NCBI GenBank assembly: GCA_007026445.1
Contig: VDMD01000001.1
Location: 3,472,001 to 3,536,000, forward strand
DNA length: 64,000 nt
Direction: 5' to 3'
Origin: Schizophyllum amplum
Lineage: Eukaryota; Basidiomycota; Agaricomycetes; Agaricales; Schizophyllaceae
Positions 46,393 through 57,676 of this stretch are shown here, in pieces; the stretch's first letter is position 1; every line of letters begins with the position of its first letter. Below the pieces are notes generated by a model. The model worked only from the letters and a program-made list of their open reading frames with translations, was not told the origin of the DNA and did not search any database. The position numbers and the translations under genes were made by a program.

Positions 46393-46777
46393 TAGAGTGT
46401 ATTCGCCCATGCATAATTTCTTTTTCAACATGCCAAATCAAGATTGAGTACTCGAAAGCTCTCGATATATAAGTAGCAAAATTCGGAGCAAAAGAAGCGA
46501 CGAGATGCTCAGCTTCACGATGTCGGTCGGCCTAGGAAAGAGATTGTCGCGATCGGACGGTGCAGAAGGGACCGCAGGGGTCCCAGATGCACCCCACCGA
46601 CGACCTCGAAGTTCCGACGTGGTGCCCTTGCTAGGGAAGGGACGCGAGCAGCTTGACCCTACTGCCAATTTTGCAAGTACAAAGTACAATGTTGTAGTAG
46701 AACTTGCCTATGTTACCAAACCAATTATTCACCTTTGGATTTTGGATTATACTTTTTGCATAGGCGAATACACTCTA
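46393..46777. mobile_element. TA-flanked MITE inside the F-box first intron
   Basis: Terminal inverted repeats TAGAGTGTATTCGCC at both ends (one mismatch, then ATGCA shared) bound 385 bp with no coding potential. TA at both tips suggests a TA target duplication. Without the element the intron would be about 56 nt, the usual size here, with a perfect GTGAGT donor; with it the intron is 439 nt. Confidence 0.82.
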
Positions 46778-47876
46778 GTATACGACTCTTGGCCATCTCT
46801 TTGTCACTCACACCCGAAAATATCAGTATCCAAAGCGTTCTTTGCATGCCGCGGATCTGGAGCGGCTCATGTTCCACGCGCCGCTTGTCAACAAGCTCAT
46901 CTTTGGCTGGGCTGCCGCAGATCGCAGGACCCTCGCGCTCACGTGCACGTATCCGCGCAACGGGCTCAAAGAGGCTGGGCTCACTGAAGAGGGATATAAA
47001 GCCATCGCCTCTGTGCTACCTCATCCCGTCTTTGTCAACCTACGCCACCTGGTTTGGCATTCCAACGGCGCCAGCCTCAGCCATATTCAACGCTACCTCT
47101 CTCCGTCACTCAACTCGCTCACGCTAAAACTGTCCGGCCCGCATATCTCAGTACTGTCCGACCTCGCTGCTCGCTGCCCTCGTGTTACGTCGCTTATCTT
47201 GAACACCACCAATTACTCTGGACCCTTGGAAGATCTCGAGGCGGTGCATTCCCGTCTTGTCCACGCATGGGACCTTCGCTCCTTGGAGTCCGCGATACTA
47301 GATCATTCATCCCTCGTTTCCTTGGCCGGCTCCCCGCATCTGACACACCTCGTCAACGATCGCGCGATTCGGAACATACTACGCTGGATCCCACTTTCGC
47401 TGCCCCGTAATTCCTTCACATATCTATGTCATCTCTATCTGCGAAGCATAGATATGCGGCTCTGTATAGAGCTCCTACAAGCCTCCGCCTTCACAGTCTT
47501 GGGAAGCCTCCAACTGACTCTCTATAACCCGGCCGCCGGCGATTGGAAGAAACTGTACGGCGCTCTCCGCACCGCACATGCCCGGCCTCAGCTGCTACAC
47601 ACTCTCAAAATCGACCAATGGGACTTCGAGGTAACCGATGATCAGGGCGATGCGGTGACGGACGACGATATCATGCCCCTGCTCGACTTTACCAACTTGG
47701 CCGACATAGACCTGGAGACCTGTGAGGGGTTCGACCTTCAGCCAGCTATGCTCGAGCACATGGCGACGTCATGGCCTCTTGTAAAATTCCTCTCGCTTCG
47801 AGGTACTCAACATCCGCAGTGGCAGCGGCGCTTGACGCTTTACGCGCTCGTCCCATTCGCCATGCACTGTCCCCTC

Positions 47877-48390
47877 TAGGGTTCCGTAAGTAACCCACCT
47901 GTTTGATACAGCTGTATTCTATACAGGTATCAAACAGGTATCGAACAGTTTTTTACAGGAGGGTCCCGGGGAGGGCTGTTTGGAATTGTATATATCTACC
48001 AGCTGCTGCAGGCTTTAGCACCGATGAGCAGGATTTTGACAAGGATGCTGCATCAACAAGGCCAAGAACGTACAGGGAATGTGGGGGGCCGCCGACGACG
48101 TCGCTATCGGCGCCTTGGGAGTTGGGACCGGGCACCTCCGCCCACGTCATGTCACGGTGTCACAGTTCATCTTCGGGCCCGCCCGTCAGTCGTGCGTGCT
48201 CTGCGCAGTCAGGGACAAGCAAGACATCCCAGAAGTCGGGAAGAGGGAGGATATAGTGTATAATTCACCCCTCAAGGGCTAGGGGGTCAAATACCAGGAT
48301 CTGTTTCTAACAGCCTGTATATAACAGTTTTATACGTTACATACAGTTAGTTACATACACGAGCGAGATTAAGTTTTATACGGAACCCTA
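47877..48390. mobile_element. hAT-type MITE in the F-box coding exon
   Basis: This 514-bp non-coding element has terminal inverted repeats TAGGGTTCCGTA and is flanked by the exact 8-bp direct repeat GTCCCCTC (47869-47876 and 48391-48398). An 8-bp target duplication and a TAGGG tip are hallmarks of the hAT superfamily. A subterminal 12-bp hairpin is present (47898-47909 with 47927-47938). Confidence 0.93.
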
Positions 48391-48758
48391 GTCCCCTCTT
48401 ACGCAACCTCGGGCTCGAATTTGACGGTACCGGCGTGTCGTTCGACCACAACCCGCCGCGTCCGGACATCCCGTCGCCTCTCCGCACACTCGCAGTGCTG
48501 TGGTCTCCCATCAACAGCTCGCGTGCCGTTGCTGCATTTCTCTCCATCTACTTTCCTCAACTCGACGATGTTGCCACTGCCGATGATCTGCCGGGAAAGC
48601 GCTGGGGGCGCGTGGGAGGATTGGTCGGGGTGTTCTCGAAGATACGGGAGCACGAGCGTATGGAGGCGGAGGGAAGGGCACCTCCTCAATTTTCGTGGAG
48701 AATCACGGTAGATGATCGTAGACTGCAGTCAGATTCCTCGTCGGACGAGGAAGACTAA

Positions 48759-49970
48759 TGAGGGTACGCATTGCCTTACACCCGCACCTTCCTCCTGTAC
48801 TGACATGACGCAGCTCATGAACGATGCCCGACAGCAGATAGGGACGTACTCATACATAGACCAACAGATAGCCGTTGGGGTTCTTTTCGAGGCGACAATC
48901 GCACTCGTCGTAAGGCGTCTGGAAAGCCGTGTTCCTCGAGAAGCATAGCCAGAACGCTGGTAAGTATGGACTAAAATTCGTCATGTAGAGCCAGTAGATG
49001 CAAATGAAGCAGCTCATAACTCAACCCCGGTGAATCTGTTTCGCCTGAGCTTCAAGAGAATTCTTCGCAAACTGTAGTGATACGAAGTCAATCTGGTATG
49101 TGATCACAGTCGTATCTGCGCTTACATAAATACCTTGCGTTTAGTCGAAAGTGTCCGTGCATGGCTCGTGACCGCTCGTCAGAGAGCTTTGTGAAACCGC
49201 TATCGCCGTCTATCGGCTTATTCTCTGAAAGTTATTCGAAGGTCGAGACCGTTTTGGCTCACAAAATCCATTGCAGCGTCCGCTTCGTCTTTGACCGCAC
49301 TTGACAGAGAACTTTACGGCTTTTGTAGCTCATCAACATATCCCGATGTGCGTACGCCGACGGTGGCCCACTGTTATAATGGTTGCCGGTACGTCTTTAA
49401 GGCTGCATGTCATGAATTAGTATACAGGACATGATCGAGGGAGGTATAGCTCACGAGCTCCAAAGTATGCTTGGCGTTCTTCGTCTTGGGCAAGGTATGC
49501 GGCAAGTCGCGACAGCCGTGGTCTGCAAGTCGGACATACGCAGCGTTGTTTGAACAACGTTAACCGGTCCTTCGGGAACTTCTATTCGCCGGCGTTGGCG
49601 TCAACGGCCAGACGGCAAGCAGTCTCTGTGACTGTCTGCCCATGCAACGCATCCAGCTTTGCCTCGTAGCAGACGCGGTCAAGAGTAAGCTGAAGGACGA
49701 GAATACGATACCATGGTTCCGGAAAGAGGCGTAGAACTTGACGAGCCCTCCAGATATAATATGCCCGACTATGAAGACAGCAAGAAGACGAAGTTGGCAG
49801 CGGGATAGGTGGTGTACGTGACATAGAGACGTACCTACAGCCCTTTTCGCACGTACAAGGCTATCAGGATGCAGAGGACCAGTATAACGACAGGCTTTGC
49901 CAGAAGCCGGAACAGATCCTGAAAAATCCTCTGCACATAAATCGCACCTTTCAGACCCCTGTAAGCAAGA
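48759..49970. other. Spacer, relatively AT-rich, no supported gene
   Basis: An 80-codon minus-strand frame at 49582-49824 and an overlapping hydrophobic reading (HIISGGLVKFYASF) suggest a possible membrane-protein remnant, but no family could be fixed. Confidence 0.3.
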
Positions 49971-51161
49971 TCAGCATTCGTTTTCAGTTTCAAATACTGT
50001 TTCCACGCACTTCGTCAACGCATTGACGCGCGCATCCAGCACCCCATATATCCCCAGCTTGAACTCGCCCTCGTCCACGCGCACGACGGGGCCATCATCT
50101 AGCAATGCCCAGGCACACCCATTCGTGTCCTCGCTCGGCTCCGACGCGGTATACAAAATTGTTGACGCGACGCGCGAGACGGGCGTGAGGGGCACGCCGG
50201 CAAGGAAGACCTTGACGAGCGGAGGCACGATCTGGGTGTCGGCGAAGAAGGGCTGCACGCACGCGACGCGGATGTTGAAAAGGCGGAGGGTAGGGTGGAG
50301 TGAGCGCATGACGCCGAAGAGGGCGTGTTTGGAGGCGGTATACATGGGGGCGCCGGGGATGGCTTGCCAGGACGCTGGGTAGGGAGGCGTGTTAGGAAAG
50401 AGGGGAAGTCGTATGTGAGGAAGAATGTACCTATTGATCCTAGGAAGACAAGGCTCTTGAGGGACGAGCGGTCTCGCCTGTTGAGCTGCAAGTAGTGGAT
50501 TGCGAGGTGGGCAGCTATGCGATGGTAATAAGGCCACGCAAGCAAAGGGAAGCGCTATATACGCACTGTAAAGGGACCCAATCAAGTCAATGTCGAGCGT
50601 CTTCAGGTTTGGAGGTATCGGTCGGCCGCGGCTATCCGTCTTCACCAGCTGGAACTCCCCCAGCTCGGCGACGCCAGCACATGCAACCTAGTGAGCATTA
50701 CTTCAGATACGAATAGAGGGTAATAGGGGCACGCAGACGCACCACGATGTCCACAGCCCCGAACCTCTCCATAGCAAGCTCGAACACGTCCGTCTGCTGT
50801 GCATAGTCGGTCACGTCGCATGCGGCGGCGTACGCCTGACCACCCGCGCGCACGATGGCGTTCGCCACGTCTTGCGCCCCCGTGCGATCGCGGTCGCCGA
50901 TGACGATCTTCGCGCTAGAACGCACGCATGAGCACAGCGCACTTCTTGACATCGCCCGCCGTGCACGTACCCATACTTGGCAGCGTCCAGCACAGTTTGC
51001 TTGCCTATGCCGTTCGCACCGCCTGCGCAAGTGAAATGTGAGTTCCAGACCGGCTAGAACCTGCGGGGAACAAGTTGGAGCCACGCACCGGTAATGACAA
51101 GAACTTTGTCCTTCAGCCTATCCGCGTAGGCGAGCAGATCGGCATCCTGGATCGCAGTCAT
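49971..51161 (-). CDS. Short-chain dehydrogenase/reductase
   Basis: Classical-type SDR, NAD(P)-dependent. The start MTAIQDADLLAYADRLKDKV runs into the nucleotide-binding TGGANGIGK motif across an intron. KIVIGDRDRTGAQDVA and AACDVTDYAQQTDVFELA follow (Asp-rich cofactor region). SSLKSLVFLGSIASW holds the catalytic Ser, and PMYTASKHALFG the catalytic Tyr and Lys (YxxxK). The C-terminal part is longer than usual and ends VETVFETENEC. About five exons; length about 330 residues. It resembles 15-hydroxyprostaglandin-dehydrogenase- and retinol-dehydrogenase-like fungal SDRs, but the substrate cannot be told. Intact. Confidence 0.9.
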
Positions 51162-51697
51162 GACAGTGTATAAGATCTTGCAAGAGCCCTGGTAGCAGAG
51201 GATAGAGACTGTGGGATGGTTGGGTCGCGTGCCGCTCGAACGCAGGGGAGTCTTCGAATATTCCGGCTATGTTGTCCCGGTTGCAGGCCTCTTCATGATC
51301 ATCATGTTACTCGACCATCGCAAGTGCCTTGTGAAAACGATCTTCAGGCTGTCGTCCGTCTTTCCTGAGGCCTGAGGCCTGATGACCTTGGGAGACCAGG
51401 TTTGCTGTGACTCATTGTGACGCTTTCCCCAACTGCCCAACACGTCGAGCTAGTAGGAGGCGCACCAAACAACGATATATTGAACATTAGGTTATGCGTA
51501 AAACAGACGTACAGAACACTCATGCAAGCAATGGTATACAAATCATCAGGACAAAGATACAATGGCAGAAGGAGCGTGTTGCGATGTGGTACAATGGTGC
51601 ATAATGAGTTTGAAGCTCGTTCAACGAAGCAGATAGATGGAGTCGGTGGAAAAGGTGACAAAATAGATAAAGATCCAGACAATTAATATGGCGGAGA
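51162..51697. other. Spacer between SDR and methyltransferase genes
   Basis: It is the SDR promoter and the 3' flank of the methyltransferase gene. Nothing further was seen. Confidence 0.4.
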
Positions 51698-54600
51698 CTA
51701 CGCACAAGGCGCCGTCTTGATGGCAAGGAAAGGACGGATAGTGCGGACATGGACGAGGTCGTTGCGCTCGTACGGCGTCTCGCGCTTCTCCAGAAACTCT
51801 GATAGATCGTACCCGTACGGGTGGTCCATCTTCTTTACGTCCGACAGCTTTGGGGTTCTGCAAGCCGAAGCATCCACAGGCGTGCGCCAGAAAAAGCGCG
51901 AACGACGGAATCTGCAAGGGTCCCTGGTCAGCCGCGCAATTCAAAGCTAAGAGAATATGGTGATACGCACTCCTCATACGACTCCAGCAGTTGACTGACC
52001 TCGTCCAAGGACACGACCACCTTGGAGCCGGTGTTCATGAATTGATGCAACGGCTCACACGCAGCGAGGACGCTGGACGGGCCCGCGCAGGCATGGTGCT
52101 CGACCTCGAGCGCTGACATCGGGATATAGCGCGACGGCCACACAAGGAGGCCGGGGGCGGGGCGGTCGGGGTGAGGGACGCTACAGGATCCGAAGTCCTC
52201 CTCTTCATCTTCGTCGTCGTCCTGAGCGCCAGCACGCAGCGTGTCCTCGGACGCCGAGCGACGCACCGAGTTCGCCGAGTCATTGCGCGGCAGCGATGAC
52301 GAGCGAGGTGGCGGGACGATCACCCTCGTCGTCGGACGCGCCGGTCTTGACGAGGCACTTGCCGCAGCCGCCCCAGCCGACCCAGACTCGTACAGGAACG
52401 GCTCATCATCCTCCCCCGCCTCCTGCTTCGACTCCCTCTTGCCTTTCCTTGCCGCCAGCGCCGCATCCGGCGGCGCCAGCATCACCTCGTACGGCGCCAT
52501 CTCGTGCGTGCTCTCCGCCCCGAACACGTCCGCCAACGCTCGGCGCGCCACCACCTCCACGCGCGCGGCAATCCTGCGATGTGCGCACATGGAGCGGAAG
52601 ACCTCCTCGAGGAAGAGGCTGGACGCGCTGCGGTCGAGCCAGTCCCTTGACACGCTCACGCATTCGGGGCCCGCGGACGCACGGTCGGCGGGCGTGTGCC
52701 CCGCGGGGAGGCCTGGGCGCATCGCGTATGCGTCGCGCGAGATGTTGAGGACGGGCACGTCCGCCGGATTCGAGGAGCCCTTCGCCTTGGGCGTGGGCCA
52801 CTTTGGGAGGCCGGGGCACGTTTGGACGACGTACTCGCGGGGCTGTGTGGTGCTGTGTGAGCTCGCTGTGCTGTCCTCGTCCGTGTCATCCGCCGAGTAC
52901 GCAGCATTCTCCGGCGAATAGATAGTATCCTCGGCCGAGTCGGTAGCATGCTCAGCTGAGTCGGTAGTGTCCGGCTTGGGTTTGTTGCGCGGGATGGGGT
53001 TGATGAGCCGCACCGGCTGCGCCTTTGAGACCACCTTCGACATCCCAGGGATGCGCTTAGGCGAGAGGAGCGAGTGCCGCGAGTCCTTCCACTGTGAGGC
53101 GGGTGTAGCGGGTGTGTTCGGGGTCGACGGGGAGGCGTCGCTGGGACCAAGTGTAGCGGGCTTGTTATCAGGCCACGGGGCGCCGGGCTGCGCGAGGAGC
53201 TGCATGAGCGTCTGCACCTCCTCTTCGTCCGCCTCCACGATCCTCGACAACGGGCGCGCGTGGCGCAGGGAGTCGCGCGAGCTCTGCGCGGGAAGGGCGT
53301 CGTCGACGGCCAGCCAGGTGTCCGCCAAGGAATCTGGGAGAAGGGTGTCTTTGAGAAGCCGGCCCCCGTAAGGAAAGAGCAGGTCGTCGACAGTCAGTTC
53401 GAGGCGCCCGCTGGGCTTGAGCACGCGCTTCGCCTCGCCGAGGACGAAGTGCCAGTCGTCGTACGCCAGCGCTAACTCCGCCCCTGCAAGGCGCACAAAG
53501 TCAAACGTATCGTTTGCGAACGGCAGAGTGTGCGTCACGCTGAGACATCCGGTCAGCAAGCAGGCTTCAACACTGAGGCGAAACCGACGCGGGACTCACT
53601 AATTGCAACACACGGTCTTGATGTTCTCGATGTGCTCGAGTTCCTCCTTGTGCACATTCGCCACGTCGAGGGCGACGATCTGCGCGTCGGACCACATCTT
53701 CGATGCCTCGATGGCCCAGTATCCTTCGCCACACCCAAGCTCGAGCACGGTGCGCGGCGCAATCCTGCAGGGGAACATGGTCACCCCGCCAGAGAGCCGC
53801 CGGTACAGCACCTCCGTTAGGTGTTGCCTGCATGCGCCGTCAGTTTAATATTCACCAACAGGCAGTTGCAAAAAAGACTCACGAGATCAACGTTGCGACG
53901 TTATAATTCAGCGGGTATACGCCCTTGGATTCATGATCAGGCTCGCGAATGCGCCACTCGCGCTCGAGGATTTTGTAGACGAGTCCCTGCGGAATGTAGT
54001 CACCGAGCGGCGGGTGCACCTTGCGCTTCGGCTGCCAGCGCTCGTCCTCCAGCTGGAATTCGGTTTTCTGCAGCTTCTTCTCTTGGAAAGTGATTGCAGG
54101 CGTGTTCTCCGAGTTCGACCTCTCGACGGTCTTGCGCAGAATTTCACCGCTCTTGCGCAGAATCTCGTCGCTCTTGCGCGTCTTCGCGCTGTCGTCCTTG
54201 ATCTTCGCGCTGTCGTCCTTGGTCTTCGCGCTGGCGTCCTTCGGCTTATTGTCCTTGGCTTTCTTCGATTTCGTGGTGTCTTCCTCGGCCTTCGCCGTCG
54301 TATTATTCTTCGTAGCGTTATTCTCGGCGACATGAGCTTGACGCTGCGCGGCCTTTCGTGGCGTGACCGCCTCGTCCTCCGTCGCTGGCGTCGGCGGCGC
54401 CTCCTCAGACGAGCGTGGGGGATCATCAGAGCGCGCGGGGCCGCCCAACGAGCTGTCTTCCGACGACGAAGACCCGGTCGCGACATGTGTCTTGCGGAAG
54501 CTCGGGATATGCATGCGCGCCTTGTTGAATACCTGCTTCGCTGACCCGAACCGGGGGCGCGAGGGGGAGCTGGGGCGGGGCACTGTGCCGACGTTCTGGG

Positions 54601-54700
54601 TGGCAATGGCGGACGCGGGGAAGGGCACCGCCGCAGGGGTTGCACTGGACGCAACGGTGGGACCAAGCGCAGGGGTCGCGGGTGAGGGTGCGGATGGCAT
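51698..54700 (-). CDS. Long disordered protein with class I methyltransferase domain
   Basis: Predicted SAM-dependent methyltransferase of about 930 residues with long low-complexity flanks. The first 200 residues are Pro/Ala/Ser-rich and then Lys/Asp-rich, with tandem units such as AKTKDDSAKIKDDSAKTR and EILRKSGEILRK. The catalytic fold starts near YIPQGLVYKILEREWRI. Motif I is VLELGCGEGYWAIEASK, followed by AQIVALDVANVH; FANDTFDFVRLAGAE and VLKPSGRLELTVDDL mark the later strands. The domain then carries a large Ser/Pro/Asp-rich insertion with repeated DSAE units (near 52.93 kb) and an acidic DDDEDEEEDFG stretch. A conserved-looking end contains DLSEFLEKRETPYE and closes AIKTAPCA. Four or five exons. 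Similar proteins are frequent in agaricomycetes; the substrate is unknown. Confidence 0.82.
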
Positions 54701-55097
54701 CGCAAGGTTATTCGTATGAAGAGAACTGTACGGCGTCTTTGGCTATCACGCGTAAAGGGCGGAAGCTAGGCGTTGAAAGCGGGGGTCGCAAGGCTAAAAA
54801 GCGGGGTGTGTGCGGCTGGCTGCGCCAGCTTGGTCTTATAAAGGACGGTCAGAAACAGAGCGGGCCCGTTGTGTTGTGGAGTGCAGGTCCTGCACGTCCA
54901 TAAACGGGCCGACTCCTTGTCATCCGGCCGAGAATGGTAACGGTCCAGGCAAAGGAGTGACCTGTGGGCGTCATAAAGGAGCGTGACAACGCGCCGCCGC
55001 ACCTTGGAACAGATTTGCACGGTGTCTTGCACTGGCAGCCGGAATAGGGTTAAGAAATGTTGGGTTCCGTTATGATACAATGTTATGATACAAGTCC
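54701..55097. other. Spacer
   Basis: This holds the promoter of the methyltransferase gene and the 3' flank of the GTPase gene. No discrete element was seen. Confidence 0.35.
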
Positions 55098-56083
55098 TCA
55101 AGATGTGCCGACGCCTTTGTGCAGTTCGCTGGACATACATGGATCAGCATGCAGGTGGAGAAAAGACGCTGCATCACATACCGTCGACTATTCTGCACGC
55201 GGAGGAATATCCAGTCCACAGCAGCGCGGACGCCGGTGCTAGTGAATAGCAGTCAGAAACAAAGCCGGCGATAGTCAGCCACTACATACCCTTCAATAGC
55301 GCTGACGCCCATCACATCGAGGCTGGCTATACGTTCCCGCCTGTCACGGTGCTCGTCGCCGCCATCCCCAGATCCGTCATACCGGTTCCTCCGCTGACTC
55401 TCGATCTTGCGCTGGTAATAGTCCTCATAGTCATGGCGGATTTCCTCGACGGACAGGCTGTTCGCGGAGTCCTGCTTGTTCGCTAGCAGCAGCAGAGGCA
55501 CGTTGAGAATCTGCGGAGCAGAGAGCACCGAGTCTACACTCCTTACCTGCCAGTAAGCGATTGTGTATGAGGCGAGCTGCGTATATGCGTACCAAAGACC
55601 TCCCAGCCTTCACTTAGACGCTCGCGGTCGTCTGCGTCTATGACATAGACCACGGCATGGCAGTCATCGTAGTAGCGATGCCATATATTTCTAATCCCTC
55701 TCTGCCCTCCGAGGTCCCAGAATTGGAGGATGGTGGAGGGCAGGGTGATAGTTCCAGCTTCGAGGTCAAGTCAGTCAGTACTTTGCCTGGTTGCGAGCAG
55801 TAGGTACGCACTGTTCTGGCCTACGGTGGGTCCAATCTTGTCTGGAGTCAGACCCGGGGTTTCGTTGTAAAGTGTCTTGATTTTCTCTAGCAGAGTCTGG
55901 AGACTTGAGAGCTGCCCTCGAACTCGCTGGACGCGTCGCGTACCGTTTTGCCCGCGCCATCGAGTCCAATGATGATCACAGAGAATTCCTCTTTTCTGGC
56001 CCTCTTGTCAGCTCTTGCATGTCCTTCTAGAGCCCCGTCTACCTTGTCAAATGCTCGTGGAGGCCCTTGAGGAGATGGTACAT
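55098..56083 (-). CDS. ARF-like small GTPase of the ARFRP1/Arl3 type
   Basis: Golgi-associated GTPase that in yeast and animals recruits Arl1 and golgins to trans-Golgi membranes. The start MYHLLKGLHEHLTR is typical of the subfamily. P-loop VIIIGLDGAGKT, then ETPGLTPDKIGPTVGQN (switch 1), LQFWDLGGQRGIRNIW (switch 2; DLGGQ rather than DVGGQ marks this group), VVYVIDADDRERL, and LLLLANKQDSANSL (guanine specificity). A charged insertion with DGSGDGGDEHRDRRE precedes VMGVSAIEGTGVRAAVDWIF. The end is uncertain: one splice gives SRRELHKGVGTS and a stop at 55098, an unspliced reading ends slightly earlier in sequence. About seven exons. No N-terminal myristoylation Gly, consistent with the family's Met-acetylated N terminus. 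Confidence 0.9.
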
Positions 56084-56199
56084 GGAAGTTGAATCCGACG
56101 AGGCGACTCTGCCAAACTCGGTAAAGCCGCGTGCGCGCCTTCGCGACGCAGGGTTTTCATTTTTGTTCTGAACCACCATCTCCCCAAAAGTCCACCGCC
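56084..56199. promoter_or_regulatory. 116-bp bidirectional promoter of GTPase and septin genes
   Basis: Only 116 bp separate the divergent start codons, so both core promoters and leaders must overlap. No TATA box is evident. Confidence 0.45.
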
Positions 56200-57676
56200 A
56201 TGCCTCCCGGTCGTCGCAGAGGAAACAAGTCCAAGGGTATCCAATTTACCCTCATGGTAGTCGGTGCGTGCGATGCAGCAGAGCTGCGCGCGAAAGCCGA
56301 CACGCTACAGGTGAATCCGGCACTGGACGTACGACGTTCGTGAACACCCTCTGCGAGTCGGATATCCTCGCACACAAGTTCATCGACGGTCCCGAGAACG
56401 CGCATGTCGAGGAGGGCGTCCGGGTGAAGCCCGTGCAAGTTGGTGCGTCGACCACCCCCCAACCGTGAAGCCAGGTCTCACGCGCGTTCGCAGAGCTTGA
56501 GGAGGACGGTGTTCGTATCTCGCTCACGGTCGTGGACACGCCTGGCTTTGGGGACAACATCGACAACGAGATGTCGTGCGTCTTAACCTTCTTGTCATGC
56601 TTGCTCCTTGGCCAACACATCCCGCAGGTTCCAGGAGATCACGAACTACATTGAACGGCAGTACGACGACATCCTCGCCGAGCAGTCGCGCATCAAGCGT
56701 AACCCACGATTCAAGGACAACCGCGTGCACGCGCTGCTGTACTTCATCGCGCCCACTGGACACGCGTACGTTAGCTCGACTTCCCCCTCGATTCTTTGCT
56801 TACACGTTATCCGCACCCACTAGCCTGCGCGAGGTCGACATCGAGCTCATGCGCCGCCTCTCGCCGCGCGTTAACGTGATACCCGTGATCGGTCGCTCAG
56901 ACTCCTTCACGCAAAGCGAACTGCGCGCCTTCAAGAAGCGGGTATGTCCAACAGTCTGCGTGACATGCATCTTTCTCACGGGGATAACTAGATCATGGAA
57001 GACATCGACCACTTTGACATCCCCATTTACAACTTCCCCTACGATGTCGAGGGTGCGTTCGCCCGCGTTCAAGCCTGTACGTCTACTAAACCTTGTGTGC
57101 AGAGGACGACGAGGATACCATCGAGGAGAACATGGAGCTGCGCGCCATGCTTCCCTTCGCCATCATCGGCTCCGAGGAAGAGGTCACCGCCGACCCTCAG
57201 GAGCCGCCCGTTCGCGCGCGCATCTACCCCTGGGGCGTGGCCGAAGTCGACAACCCCGACCACTCTGACTTCGGCCGCCTTCGCGGCGCGATCCTCGGCA
57301 CGCACCTGAGCGACCTCAAATCGCTGACGGAGGACGTGCTGTATGAAACGTACCGCACGGAGAAGCTCTCGCGCAGTGTGCACGTTGACCCGCGCGACAG
57401 CCAGATGCTGCCGGAGGAGATGGCGTCGCAGAGCGTGCGCCTCAAGGAGGAGCAGCTGCGCCGGGAAGAGGAGAAGCTGCGCGAGATCGAGCTGCGCGTG
57501 CAACGCGAGATCAACGAGAAGCGGCAGGAGCTGCTGGCGAAGGAGCAGAGTCTTCGGTGGGTGATTTTTGATGTCTGGTTATGATGTCTGTTGCTCATCG
57601 CCTGTTTAGCAATCTCGAGAGCCGCCTGGCTGCAGCGGGATCAGCGCCGGGCACGCCCCGGACGCCGACATACTAG
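56200..57676 (+). CDS. Septin, Cdc11-like
   Basis: GTP-binding filament protein of the septin ring and hyphal septa. The basic start MPPGRRRGNKSKGIQFTLMV is the polybasic lipid-binding region. G1 is GESGTGRTTFVNTLC, G3 is DTPGFGDNIDNE, and the G4 region reads VIPVIGRSDSFTQSEL, where GRSD stands in place of the AKAD of most septins. The septin-unique element appears as RARIYPWGVAEVDNPDHSDF. The C-terminal coiled coil is Glu/Arg-rich (QLRREEEKLREIELRVQREI), and the end is AAAGSAPGTPRTPTY. About seven exons, some 400 residues. The GTGR version of the P-loop and the start favour the Cdc11 group over Cdc3, Cdc10 and Cdc12. Intact. Confidence 0.92.

Larger units (their letters stand above)
46106..48758 (+). 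pseudogene. F-box/LRR-like gene split by a hAT-type insertion
   Basis: Basidiomycete F-box-type gene, probably once a substrate adaptor of an SCF ubiquitin ligase. Exon 1 (46106-46387) has an F-box-like start (HPALSIPEILLSVCNAL, then CARTCRAFYMPAIMALWKHY). The main exon begins at 46827 with YPKRSLHAADLERLMFHAP and continues with leucine-rich-type repeats (LRHLVWHSNG, LNSLTLKLSGPHISVLSDL). The frame runs to FAMHCPL and then hits a stop inside an inserted element. Beyond the element the same frame resumes with LRNLGLEFDGTGV and ends SDSSSDEED at 48758. Taking out the insertion and one target copy leaves an unbroken frame. The first intron is also enlarged by another MITE. A truncated protein from 46106 to the early stop near 47879 may still be made. 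Confidence 0.85.
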
